Shown here piece by piece: positions 1 to 10,907 of a DNA stretch of 64,000 bases (positions are counted from its first letter, which is position 1; the number at the start of each line of letters is the position of its first letter). This DNA comes from Schizochytrium sp. TIO01. Taxonomy: Eukaryota > Sar > Bigyra > Thraustochytrida > Thraustochytriidae. The DNA lies in assembly GCA_004764695.1 (NCBI GenBank), contig SMSO01000037.1:2735837-2799836 (forward strand), written 5' to 3'. The translations under genes were made by a program, and so were the position numbers. The notes under the pieces are model-generated. The model ran no database searches and was not told where the DNA came from. It saw only the letters and a list, made by a program, of their open reading frames with translations.

Positions 1-700
1 TTTCTCTGTTTACCAGTGTGTCACTAGAATTGAATCAAGATAGCTTATTCTTTAAATGCAATGTCTTCTTTGCGCTTTTTGTCGATTTGTCAAGCTCTTA
101 CCAATATATGTTAAATTGAGGAAACTGATAAAAGTATAAACATCTAGCGTGTATGGTTTAATGTATCTATAGTTATCTTGGTTGTTCCGTCAGAAACGGG
201 ATTGCTAGCGCGGAGTTAGAGCAGGCGATTCGAAGGGAATAAGCTCATCTTCGCCACCTTGCCTTTTCGATCCTTCCTTAATATTATAAAGGTGATAAAT
301 GCCCATTAAATTCCTTATCTGCCTACAGTGTGTGCATCCCAGCCCTTTTGAGCAGGGGTGATGAGAGATTTGACATCCTCTGCCCTCTAGGTGGCCTAAT
401 TATTGGATCTTCATTTTCCTGATGCATGCTAAACTCTTTCTTTTGGCCTGGTTTGGTGTTTGTTCGCTTAACATGTCTTTCACATTCATTTTAGAACATC
501 TTCTAAAAAGTCGGGAATTGAAACTGGACCAGTGATTTGAGTAGTTTTAGAGCACACACGCATGTATACAAAATGATGGAACCCAGAGAGAGAATAAAAA
601 CAAGAGTACAAAGCGGAATGTATGTTGCTGTTCTCACTAAGAAACCCCACGGGCGATGGCCTTAAAGCTTGTGAGCTTTGTGTAATATGAAGAAGCACTG
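1..700. other. intergenic, no gene seen
   Basis: AT-rich stretch downstream of the NEK kinase gene. Only short, compositionally unconvincing reading frames are present on either strand. No tRNA-like or repeat structure was recognised. It probably holds the 3' untranslated region of the kinase gene. Confidence 0.5.
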
Positions 701-2473
701 TTACCGGGGGATGCGGTTCGGCACCCGGTGTTGCCGAAGAGCAGCAGGCTCATGCCGGGAGATAAACTCACGGTGAATGAGACCTCTTGTCCTTCCAGAC
801 GATAGAGATGGGGACGCAGAGCCTGCTGCAGTAGATAAATTGCTTGAAGTTGAGGGTCGACGCATTGAGAGTTTGGATGCAAGTGTAGGAGATGAGGTTT
901 TTGCGGTAGATGGAGGCGGAGGCGGAGGTGGAGGCGGAGAAACCTTTTGCAAGGGACTGCGCCGTGATTTTACGATGATTGGAGATGAAGTTTTTAACGA
1001 ATTTGTAACAGGCCGTGGAGCCACATTCTCTTGTTGCTGCTGATATGTCGGTGAGGCGTGAGAGCGAATACTTGTACCGGAGCGGGTTGAAGGTCGCAGT
1101 GTGGTTGGCGACTCACGAGAGCTGACGGAGCGACGCCGATCTGTTACAGACGAAGTGCAACCTGTTGAAATTCTCTTTGAACCTGAACCTGAACCTGTAC
1201 CAGGCCGCTCACGCAACGTTTTCCTTGATGTTTCGCTGGATCGCCTGGGGGTGACGAGATAATCATCTCCTAAGGATTCCTGACTTAAGGTTGACATTGT
1301 CTCTGATGCGGAAGTCGGGGTCGTAGCAGTTCCAGAAAGTCTTCGCCGAAGTGCAAGGTCGGCCTCGGCCTCGGCAAGTCGGGATTCACGGTTCCGCACA
1401 TCTTCTTCTCGGTAAGTCAGCGCTTCCTCTTGCTCACGTAATGCGTGTTCACGCCGGCGAACCTCCTCTTCACGTTCTGCAAGTTCTTTTTCTTTGACAC
1501 GAAGAGCATGCTCCTTAATACGAAGCTCCCTCGCCTGATCAAGTTCTTTGTTTCCAGTGCTGGCAGTGCCAGAAGCCGCAGCTTGCTCTCGTGAGCCACG
1601 GGCGATTAAATTCTCCCTAGCTCGCAGAACGTAACTTGCCACTCGTGTTGATCTCATAATTTGAGCCACAGATGGTCGTTTTGTAGGAGAAAGAGTTAGC
1701 ATGGCCTGAATTACTGTCTGTAACTCATCCGAGTATCGAGTTGGAATTCGTGAGAAACGACCTGCGCTAATGCGCTTGCCAAGCGAAACAACGTTTGCAG
1801 CCTCAAAGGGTGGGCGCAACGCGCACATTTCGTAGATAAGGCAACCAAGAGCCCAAATGTCAGATTTCTCGTTATATCGTTTCTCATTGATGAGTTCTGG
1901 GCTCATGTAGTATGGCGTGCCAACATTAGTATAGGCAAATTGGCTTTCTGCTCCTAATTCCTTGGCCAGTCCAAAATCACCCACTTTGATGTTCATATCG
2001 CGGTCCAGAAAAATATTGCACGGTTTAATGTCGCGATGCAAGATGATATCCTTTCTTCCGTGACACTCTTCAAAGGCCAGTAGAAGCTGTGCAAGGGTTT
2101 TCCAAATTTGTGTTTCCTCGAAGTATGTCCTATCGCGTCGCATACGCTTAATCAAGCGCCCCATGTCTCCGTTCTCACAATATTCCATAATAATGTAAAT
2201 TTTTGCTGCGCGCTTGTCAATAACCCTGTCAAAATAACGAACCACATGACGATGTTTCAACTCGCGGAGAATGTTGACTTCTGAAACCACCAGCTGTTTC
2301 TCCTTCTCAGACATCTGCCCATACGAAAGGACCTTGCAGACCAATGTTTTACTGTCAGATTTCCTGCGTACTTTTAAAACCTCGCCGAACGATCCGCGGC
2401 CGATCACGCAGATCTCTGCATAAATTTCTGCAAAGCTGCTGCCTGCAGCGCTGCCACTGCTTGTGCGACCCAT
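701..2473 (-). CDS. NIMA-related (NEK2-like) serine/threonine protein kinase
   Basis: This encodes a 590-residue kinase. The frame is open upstream to a TTG at 2494, but the first ATG is at 2473 and is taken as the start. The kinase domain spans about residues 18-285: glycine loop GRGSFGEV (25-32), ATP lysine K47 in VCK, HRDIKPCN (146-153), DFG (166-168) and GTPYYMSPE. The stretch NEKSDIWALGCLIYEMC is characteristic of the NIMA/NEK2 subgroup. A heptad-rich, highly charged segment (about 300-385, many REEE/RRRE repeats) predicts a coiled coil, which in NEK2 relatives drives dimerisation. The tail is Ser/Thr/Arg-rich with a run of ten prolines. NEK kinases act in mitotic entry, centrosome separation and cilium control, so a centrosome/basal-body role is inferred. 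It is transcribed divergently from the coiled-coil gene at 3707. Confidence 0.93.
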   Translation of the reverse strand: MGRTSSGSAAGSSFAEIYAEICVIGRGSFGEVLKVRRKSDSKTLVCKVLSYGQMSEKEKQLVVSEVNILRELKHRHVVRYFDRVIDKRAAKIYIIMEYCENGDMGRLIKRMRRDRTYFEETQIWKTLAQLLLAFEECHGRKDIILHRDIKPCNIFLDRDMNIKVGDFGLAKELGAESQFAYTNVGTPYYMSPELINEKRYNEKSDIWALGCLIYEMCALRPPFEAANVVSLGKRISAGRFSRIPTRYSDELQTVIQAMLTLSPTKRPSVAQIMRSTRVASYVLRARENLIARGSREQAAASGTASTGNKELDQARELRIKEHALRVKEKELAEREEEVRRREHALREQEEALTYREEDVRNRESRLAEAEADLALRRRLSGTATTPTSASETMSTLSQESLGDDYLVTPRRSSETSRKTLRERPGTGSGSGSKRISTGCTSSVTDRRRSVSSRESPTTLRPSTRSGTSIRSHASPTYQQQQENVAPRPVTNSLKTSSPIIVKSRRSPLQKVSPPPPPPPPPSTAKTSSPTLASKLSMRRPSTSSNLSTAAGSASPSLSSGRTRGLIHREFISRHEPAALRQHRVPNRIPR

Positions 2474-3706
2474 TCTGGTGACTGAGAAACTCAAACAATA
2501 CTACTACAAAAGACCCCTTCGCACCCTGAAGGAAGCTATGCTGAGATTGGCAAAGATATATAACAGATGACCTGTAACAAAGAGCAACTATTTAAAGGGC
2601 TCTTCTTGGGAGGGTTCTGCAGGCTGCCAATAATTCGTAATGTAGCACAATTTCTTTAGAGTTTACTGCACGAAAATGAGGTGTCAATTTACGATGATCA
2701 CGTAAGGCGACTGTGGCGTTTAGTGCTCCTTTTCTTTGCCTTTACTCGCTGTCTGTTTTTGCTTTTGTTGGTGGTTTGGTTATCTGCAACCGCCGCTCAT
2801 GCGACTGGCCACCGTTCTCCACAAGCAAGTGTACCAACGTGCTGGAGCTAATTATTGCAGAGGCGTTGGAACCTCCTCAGAGCCTTCACGACCCCCTTCT
2901 CGGATTTGCAGTCCGCTGCGTCGCTTTCGATCGCGCGGACGACAATTATAATTGAAAGCGTGAGCTTTGGTTTTGCTTTGTTTCGCCAGAGCTGTTTTAC
3001 ACTTGCCTTTATTATTCTTAATTTTAAACATTTCTTTCAGTTTACTTTCATCGCACTTTAATTTGCCTTATTATGCCCATATAAATCTCTTTTAATCTCC
3101 TGTTACCGCATTTTCAACGCCCTTTTCAACGCCACCTCACGTTATTGTCAAGCCTTGCGGAGAACAAATCGCTTCAAAGTTGCATGAATCTTTGTAAGGC
3201 ACAAGTCGGGTCTCTTTGACTTTCCTATTTCTATTCTATCCCTCCAAGCACCGTAAGCGAAGGGATTGAGTGCTGCAATTGCGAGACCTTGGCGCCACGA
3301 TCAATCTCGTACGATATGCACGCCCCCATTTTAAATACAATATATCCTGATAACAACTGCGCATATACTATAAACACCGTGTATTAAGGAGGGAAAAAAC
3401 CATCTCATATCTCATGGTTATATCAATATATAGGTAACTCTTGTTAGCAATAAAGTTAAGAAGACGTAGGCACTTCTAACTACCTATATAGCTCACTTAA
3501 TAATAAAATAGTCAAACTGGTATCATTGTATTTGGTTATCAGGTGTATATGATACATATCGTAAATTAGTTTTTGTTTGTTGATTTTTGTATTTTTTAAA
3601 GCTTAAAGTGTTCTGAAGGTTCTAGGTAGTACTTTTTTTAGAAATGATGCATTGAAAACGGTGCTATGAAAACAGCAAAGCTTGATGGCAGCTTGGTGTA
3701 TATGCC
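2474..3706. promoter_or_regulatory. divergent intergenic region (NEK kinase / coiled-coil gene)
   Basis: About 1.2 kb between two divergent starts must contain both promoters. It is AT-rich toward 3300-3660. Short frames at 2713-3061 have no start context or composition that suggests a gene. No specific promoter element can be assigned by eye. Confidence 0.4.
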
Positions 3707-5576
3707 ATGACGGAGGCCGTTTCAGAGGCCCTTGCCGCAATTGAGGAGGCCGTGACAGCACTCGATGCTGTAGAGGGGTCGTCCCCTGCGAGACTTGCCC
3801 TGCTCAGGTCTGGCAAGGCACTCGCAAGGTCTCGAGATGGCCGTGAGGATGACGAAGACGGTGTGCTCGATACCAGTTTACACAGCGGATTCGGAGCAGA
3901 ATTTTCAAATGCAACTCCAGCATCGCAGCACATGGGGCTTGAAACTTGACCATGGCAATAAAGGAGCGCAAAGCGAGGGCTCGCCAAATGCAGTTTTCCA
4001 AGGCGATAATGCCCAGCGAGGATTGAGATCTGCCCTGAAAAGTGACAGCAAGAAACCGAGATGGGTCCCACCAACACCCGTGCCGTTCGCTCCATTGACA
4101 CCCGCAAAACGAGGAAGTGGTGGGGGGAATTTTGACGACGACCTTGGAGATTTAAGCGATGATGATGACAATGGTCGAGCGCCAAGCCCTCCACCACCTC
4201 CACCATTGCCACCCCCGCACATTTTGGGCGATGAGAATAACAAGTATGAGCTTGAGCAACGCCTACACGAGGCCCAGGAAGAGGCCTCGCGAATGAAATC
4301 CTTCTTTGAGGGTGTGAAAAAGGTTAATGATGAGCTGCAAGCTTCCGTTCACGTGCTACTTGATGCTAAGCGTGAGCACGAGAAGGAGATTGCGGACCTT
4401 CGTGAGAAACTGGAGCGAGCACAAATGCAGACGCAGAAAGCCCGCGATGAAGTGCAAGCTGCCGAGGGAGACCGAGCACGTTTTCATAGTGTTACTGAGT
4501 TTACACAGCTCCGTCAAGAAAAAGAAACGCTCGAAGACTTGCTCACGAAAGTTATGGATACGCGTGAGCAGGAAGAGCGGGAAATCGCTCAATTACGTGC
4601 CGAAGTGCAATCGTTGCGGCGATCTTCAGGGGTGATTAATGCAGCTGGTGGAAACACGTCCTCCCCTCGACTTGTACAACTTTCTGCCTCTCCCTCAAGT
4701 GCATCTCCCTCGGAAGATGCTCGATTTAACTCCAGGTTCTACAACTCTCGCCAAAACATATATCTTCCTCGCAGCAATGATCAGGTACCTACTACACCCT
4801 CTAATTCCGAGCCTCAATCAAGCTTAAAGATCAGTACAGATCAGACTGACTCGACATCCCAATACTATCAGCTTTCCCAGCAGCGACAGCAGGAGCAACA
4901 ACACCAAAAGCAGAATCAAGTACTTGGTACCCCCTCCGGTCTTAAACCTCAATCGGGCTATAAAATTGGTATAGATAGCAGAGACACAACATTTGCTACA
5001 GCGACCCCACAACGTCAGGAATTTTCGAACCCTCGCCCAATGACAACCCCGTCCTATCAATCCTCTCGACAGCAACAGCAGCAGCAGCAGCATGATGATA
5101 TTTCGCAACAAAGTATTTTCTCTGACGATACCCAAGTTTATGTTGAAAAGCTAAGGCGTGATATGACGGAGCGTCGTGCACGCACTGGAAGACGGCGTAG
5201 TGATTCTCTCAATTCAGCAAGTAGTCAGCCTCCGCTAAGCACGCCTAAGCATGCCCAGCAGCGTAACAGTGGAAAACCTTGGGACAATAGATTTACGCCA
5301 GGTCCTCTAACCATTCGCAAGCTGGATTTTGCAACACCTTCTCTTGCAAGCGAACATCGTGCTGATTATGATGGGCACTTTGAGCTTGATGATGCTGAAT
5401 CTGCCATGATGTCAACATCTTCTACAACCACTACCAAACTTCGTGTTGATAGTAAATCAGGGATTGTCGATATTGAAATGAGTCCCCGAAATAGCTCTCT
5501 TAATCGAAGTGGTGGAGATGGCGCAAGCGCTGCCTCAGGAAGTGTTCTTTGGACGAATCGAACTCCCCTTCGTTGA
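3707..5576 (+). CDS. coiled-coil protein with polyproline segment; frame broken near the N terminus
   Basis: No known family was recognised. The only good ATG is at 3707, whose frame runs to a TGA at 3947-3949. The main frame, one base on, is open from 3795 (TTG, not ATG) to 5576. Two models join them. (a) One base fewer in the GGGG at 3934-3937 gives 622 residues with no loss of coding-like sequence. (b) An intron with donor at 3843 (GTGAGG) or 3861 (GTGTGC) and acceptor CAG ending at 3993 gives 572 or 578 residues. Both splice choices restore frame. Visible parts are an acidic segment followed by a proline run, a long coiled coil (roughly 4240-4620) rich in E, K, Q and R, then a Gln/Ser-rich low-complexity region with CAG runs and a basic C-terminal part. 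A cytoskeletal or scaffold role is a guess from the coiled coil. Confidence 0.75.
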
Positions 5577-5884
5577 TTATAACTCCTGTGTAATTTATTA
5601 TTTTGTGCCTTATGCCTTTCATTAAATTGTTGATAGAGGTGGGGTTGGGTATAAATAGAATTTCAATTGGTCTCTTTATACTTTGACTAACTACGTATTC
5701 CCACTCTTGTAAATCAACTACAGAATCATGCAATTTATTTCTACAAGCGATGGCATGCCAAATCCAACTTTCATAGTTTCTTTCCAGCTCGCCTCACTAA
5801 AACTGTTGAATCATTGATGATAAACGTAAAACTTGCAAAGCTAAGGCTCGTTCACGGACTAAAAGTGTCAACACGGCTGTTTGT
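5577..5884. other. convergent 3' intergenic region
   Basis: About 300 bases between the ends of two convergent genes, T-rich, expected to hold both 3' untranslated regions and polyadenylation sites. No terminator-like hairpin or gene was recognised. Confidence 0.4.
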
Positions 5885-6853
5885 TTAAGCAAAGAACTTG
5901 CCGTGCGCGACACAGAGAGATTCAACCATGGGGACTTCAACCTCTTCGTCCTCACTGCGTTTCGTAATGATTGATTCACCCTCAGAAGAAACCATCGAGA
6001 CCTGCTTATATCTGGACATGAGTTCATTTGCAACGACAAGGTGCATATCATATTTCTCAATAGACTGCTTTGCCTTGGAAATTAGAATATCATGGTCTGT
6101 CTCTAATTTGAAGGAGACAAAGAAAGCTTCAGGGGCCCAAATATGGCGCAAGACACCAAGTGCCTTGGGCACCTGTGCTAGCTCGAGTGTAAGAGGTCCT
6201 GAGCGTGACTGAATCTTGTGCTCTGCCATTTCGTCAGGGGGGATGTGAAAGTCGCTCACAGCGGCTGCAAGAATAAACATGACGTTCTTCCCCACAGGCT
6301 GGGCGCATTGAGCACACATTCGAAGCTTAAAGAGGTAGTCTGAAAGATACCTATATTGCAAATGCAGAAGCCTTGGCTTATACTTTTGGTACTCCTGAAG
6401 CGCCTGTACCAACTTTGCAGAATTTCCAGGCTTGCATTCAAGCTTGACGGAACCATCGTCGCTGACTTTGAGGCAGTCTAGCATGGCGAGATCTGATCCA
6501 GCCATATCATGAAATGTGCGCACAAATGGTGACGCCGAACTGTCCCTCGCCAGCATAATGACGGCGTACCCGTTCTCAAGAAGATGCTCCACGGTCGCTG
6601 CTCCTCTACGGCCTGTTGAAAAGTTGTCGATGAACCGCACAGATCTGCGCTCAAGGTTCACAGCGGTACCTCCGCTCGTGACCACAGCGATCTTGGAGGT
6701 AGCATGCGTGCTAAGGAAGGCCTTGATCTGCTTCTCTTCATCAGCCAATCCCACAGGGGCTTCACAGAGACCCAAATAAGTTTCCAAGAGCTCTGCCTGG
6801 CCCTCGAGGCCTGCTTCCTTGTTGCCGGCCATAGCTGTAGCTTCAGAGATCAT
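5885..6853 (-). CDS. phosphopantothenate--cysteine ligase (PPCS)
   Basis: PPCS catalyses the second step of CoA synthesis from pantothenate, joining 4'-phosphopantothenate to cysteine using a nucleotide triphosphate; in eukaryotes it is a stand-alone cytosolic enzyme. The 322-residue product shows the eukaryotic PPCS pattern: TSGGT (59-63), RFIDNFSTGRRGA (73-85) in the nucleotide/substrate fold, and LAAAVSDFHIP (about 195-205), which matches the conserved AAAVSDF block of CoaB-type ligases. The length is close to that of human PPCS (about 310). The first ATG is at 6853; a second in-frame ATG at 6832 has a better context (purine at -3 and G at +4) and would give 315 residues. It is convergent with the coiled-coil gene. 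Confidence 0.93.
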   Translation of the reverse strand: MISEATAMAGNKEAGLEGQAELLETYLGLCEAPVGLADEEKQIKAFLSTHATSKIAVVTSGGTAVNLERRSVRFIDNFSTGRRGAATVEHLLENGYAVIMLARDSSASPFVRTFHDMAGSDLAMLDCLKVSDDGSVKLECKPGNSAKLVQALQEYQKYKPRLLHLQYRYLSDYLFKLRMCAQCAQPVGKNVMFILAAAVSDFHIPPDEMAEHKIQSRSGPLTLELAQVPKALGVLRHIWAPEAFFVSFKLETDHDILISKAKQSIEKYDMHLVVANELMSRYKQVSMVSSEGESIITKRSEDEEVEVPMVESLCVAHGKFFA

Positions 6854-7910
6854 GCACAATCGTCGGAATTCGCTTCGCGATAGTTGTTTGACTATTGCTA
6901 TTTTCCCACCTCATTACTATCTTTCTTTTGGTCTCTCCAAGTCCTTTACATTTTTTATTTCATTTTTTAAATATAAATGTAAATTAGGTAGGCAGATGTG
7001 TAGGGGTATGTGCCGACAAGATGGGAGCCTGCCTTAAAGTCCAAGTTAACTCGGAATTCCAAAGCCCAAATTAAGGTCCAAGTTTGAAAGGCCTACTATA
7101 AAGAAGACTACTTACGGGAAAAGATTTGTAACGAAGGTTCTGCTTGAGTCAGATCTGCGGGACCTTCGTCATGCGTATCAAATGATCAGTGGAGAGAAGA
7201 GACTGTTTCAACTCGTATTGAATTCGTCATCATGGGCCGCAATTGTTTGTTTGAAAGCACTCGAAACATGCATGATGAATCTAGTTTAACTTTCAGATGA
7301 TTGACCTATCAACCTGTTAGGTCAAATCTATTTACTCAGGCCATACCATGAGGTAAATGTAAGAATAAACATTTACTAATATACGAAGCTTAACATGTGA
7401 AAAGCTTGTGTGGTCATCTTGTTATAAACTGAGAAATCATGGTGACGATGACTCGACAATACTATGCTTTGGTCAGATCCCAACTAACCCTTCGGTAGTA
7501 TGCTTTAACCTAAGTTTTTACTCGAGCATAAGAATTAATAAGTAGGTTGGTATTTCTAGTTCTGTGACTAACCAAGAACCTTAACAATTTTTCACAGCAT
7601 CGTAACAGGCCAGTGCGTGCAGTCAAATGCCAGCTGCTACCTACTACTTAAGATCTTCGTCTCGTTTGGAAATGATCGCTTATTTAGCTATTGGCTAACC
7701 TTCATACCGATCCGGAAGCCCATACGTGTTCCTCATCTCTAAGCGTAGTTGCCAAGCATCGACTTTCCGTAACTTCTGATCAATGGGGATACCGAAAGAT
7801 CTATTTGATACATGTCTGTGAGCTACGCTGTAGTGCACCTCCTCTTCGGTCTTTAAATCTTTATTACCTCAGCCAAATGTCAAAGCGTTAGTGCCCTACT
7901 TCACTCTATT

Positions 7911-7930
7911 CCCCCCCCCCCAAAAAAAAA
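7911..7930. repeat. C11-A9 homopolymer junction
   Basis: Eleven C residues followed directly by nine A residues inside AT-rich spacer. Such tracts are length-unstable and prone to base-calling error. Confidence 0.8.
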
Positions 7931-8052
7931 TTAAAAATTAACAATTAAATATAAAATAATTCCTGCTCCAATGTTTTAATGTACAATTCTTCGTCTCTCT
8001 TGGCATGCCTCACAATCACCATTCGCCATTACGGATGTCTTAAATAATCCGT

Positions 8053-8361
8053 TCATTGTAACATTTGTTTCGTAGTAAAGTCAGCAGATTGTGCATCTGT
8101 AAGTCCGAGATGCAACAGATTCGTTCGCCCATAACCTGCTCCCAGTCCAATTGCTACTTCAAGTAAATAAATGTTCAAGGCATATCTTAGCACAAAGTCC
8201 TTATCAAAATGATCGACTGCGTGCATGATGCAGTGGCTCACAAAATCACAGCAAGCTACACCCAGTGGAAGCTGCATGGGTTTGTCGTGCAGGAACTCAT
8301 CTCCGACTTTAAACAGGCCTAGATGTTTAATAATTAGGTACTTTGGCTTTGTGATGGTCAT
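8053..8361 (-). other. possible small or relic reading frame, 102 residues
   Basis: It begins with ATG and has a balanced amino-acid composition, unlike the low-complexity frames around it. No family is recognised with confidence. The C-terminal stretch TDAQSADFTTKQML faintly recalls the Q-x-AD-x-x-TK pattern near the end of copia-type retroelement polyproteins, but the rest does not clearly match. It could be a decayed element, a small gene or chance. Confidence 0.18.
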
Positions 8362-10245
8362 CAGGGCCGCACGGACACCAAATACAAATACTTGAAGATA
8401 ATGAAAACCACAACTGTAGTAGATTTCTTATTTCATAAACACTTGTGTTAAGGGGAAACTTATAAATGTGTGCGTTTTTTCTAGCATGAAATGAATAAAA
8501 TTAAAATCGTTTACACTCCTCATCTTCATCCTACATTTCGTATTCTGGGATTTCCCAATTCTGTGAACATGAAGTGTCGTGAGGACTGCCTATCACTATT
8601 GAGCACCTTTGCTATTTTCGCTGGTCCAATCGTTGCGCGTTGCCTTGTTCGCTTTGGGGGTACCGTCCTCCCCGTGCAAATTATTGCTCTCCTTGGAGTA
8701 ATTGCAACCGCATAGCTTCCCAAAAGAAAGCAATGTGTATAGTCTCGTACGTCGTTCTTCCTCCGGGGAACCAAACAACAGCTTGGCATACAATTCCCTC
8801 CATGAATGACACTGTCGTGACCTGTAATTCATTTTTCGTCAGGTTTCATCAATCCTCTCTTTCATCGAACATCTTGACCAGACCTGATCTAGTTCAGCAA
8901 ACTTCGGTTGTGCTGACATACAAATGAACTTCAGGGAGGAATTGGAGATGATCTTACTATTGTGTTTATTTTGCAAGTCATCGTCAAATCAAGTTTATTC
9001 CATCTGGGAGCATTTGCTCATTCCTTCGAAATCCTCTCCACATTCATTCACCTTCGCCATCCATGACATGGCATGGGAGTGTAGGTACTACCAATTAAGT
9101 GTGCGACCTTTGCTGATTTATGAGATATGGCTTGCTAGCTAAAACCTCGCTCGCACTTCGCCCAATGGGACCTCTTATGCTAAGTTCTACCTGATCCGGC
9201 CTCGCTCTTCTCGCTCAGCGCCAGCCACAGGCTGCAGTGACAGACTTGAGTGCCTCATCGCTATCTCTGCACCGAGTTTGGCATCGAATTCTATTAAAAT
9301 TCCATTCATGCATTAGTTTGATAGTTAGTTTGAGATTAACACTAGTTTATTACTGGAACACTCTTTTTAATTTAAACTTGAATTTTTTATTTTATTTTAA
9401 AGTTTCCTCTTCTCGACTTCAGTCTCCACCATTTAAGCAAGAAAGAGTACCGGGGAGCAAAACTCTGTTCAGGTCGTGATCAAAATATGTTTTTCTCGTT
9501 TCCTCAAAGCTTTCGTTTCCTGGACGGGCATATTTCTCTGCTTTTCTTGCTGCTGTGCTCATCATTATTATTGTCCTTCATCACGATCTGCAAACAATAA
9601 AATTAAAAATAAATAAAATTCACTATTCACAAACTTGAATATATGATACAATCTTTATTCTTTATAACTGATTCATAGCCTGAGGATTATAAAGAAATCC
9701 CTCTTCTGCCCGAAGTACTTACTTTTACTTACCTACTTAGTTCATTCACTCATTCATTTGCTCATTCTCATATCAGCGAGCGAGCCAGCCCAGCATTGGG
9801 GAGCAACGGAAGACTTAGCGACCGATGCACAGACTCACCTCAAAGCTGCGTTAGAACCTACCCTCTGCGAACTGCGTAGGCTTTCTCAATCTCGTTTCCC
9901 CTTAGCCCTCGAAGCGCCGGGTCCTCTTCGATGGATGATCGTTTCTCTGGCAAATAGACAGACTTGAGGGCTCGACGAAGAGAAGAGCAGAGAAGAGAAA
10001 CTTCGTAAAAGAATGAGCGGTTCACTGACAGACTGACTGTAAGACATGAATATTCAAGATGGTTGCTGTACCCAGACAAACATGCTGCAATCTCGCAGTT
10101 CACGAAGCTAGCTGACTATGGGCATGCATTTCAAGAGACCAGATGGAGCTGTAGAGAGGGAATGCGCCGCCTTTCCAATCGAACTTCAACTGTTGATTTG
10201 GCGTGTTTCATCAAAGTTCTGTCAACGCAGTGCTAATCGCTAACT

Positions 10246-10272
10246 TTCATTCATTCATTCATTCATTCATTC
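10246..10272. repeat. (TTCA)n tetranucleotide microsatellite
   Basis: About six to seven uninterrupted TTCA/CATT units. Confidence 0.85.
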
Positions 10273-10907
10273 TTCATGTCAAGTCGTACGCCCGCGTTAT
10301 GCACAATTACACGTTTTCTGGTAACAGTGATATCCCAGTATTATCGGATGTTTGAATGTATTTTTCTGTACTGGGCTGCTACAAAACACAGAGAAAGGGT
10401 CATGTCGTGCCTTGAGCTGACGTATGAGTTAAAAGGAAGACGGGTAAGAAAGAAAGCACTCACTTTCTTTCCACTTTACGTTTTCCATTCGACTCCATCG
10501 ATCTGTTGGGCCTTTCTTTGGGCCTCTACAAAAGTTTGCAATGTCAGGGACAATCGTAGTAGGAGCTGCAGAGCGGATACCTTACTTTCGCTTTGTGAAC
10601 TTGAAAGCCCGAGCTGAAGACCATATGAGCGAGGAGCAATAGAAGCTTTTCCATTTGACTTTTTTTTGTTTTCTTAAAACAAAAAATAAAATATAAATGC
10701 CTCAGTGAATGATGATAAAAAAGTAAAAAGTAAAAAGTAGAAAATTAAGTGTGATCACTATGATGATCACGAGGGAATTTGTTGTTTATAGTTTTTGTTG
10801 TAAGACCTTATTCAAGACACGCGAAGGCAGAACTTGAATAGGACTTCATATCATCATCACGCTCGAGGCCGAGCCGAGGCCTTCGAGCTTCTGTGTGTGC
10901 TGTGAGG

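Larger units (their letters stand above)
6854..10892. other. 4-kb gene-poor region
   Basis: AT-rich sequence with homopolymer and microsatellite tracts and only short frames. Most of those open at TTG or GTG and have no recognisable product. A 102-residue ATG-initiated frame on the minus strand (8053-8361) is listed separately. The 3' end must include the protease promoter. Nothing else was recognised. Confidence 0.45.

Noticed and set aside
3664-4243. Two minus-strand frames (182 and 112 codons)
   Set aside because: They lie antisense to the N-terminal part of the coiled-coil gene; the Pro/Gly-rich content mirrors its low-complexity segment.
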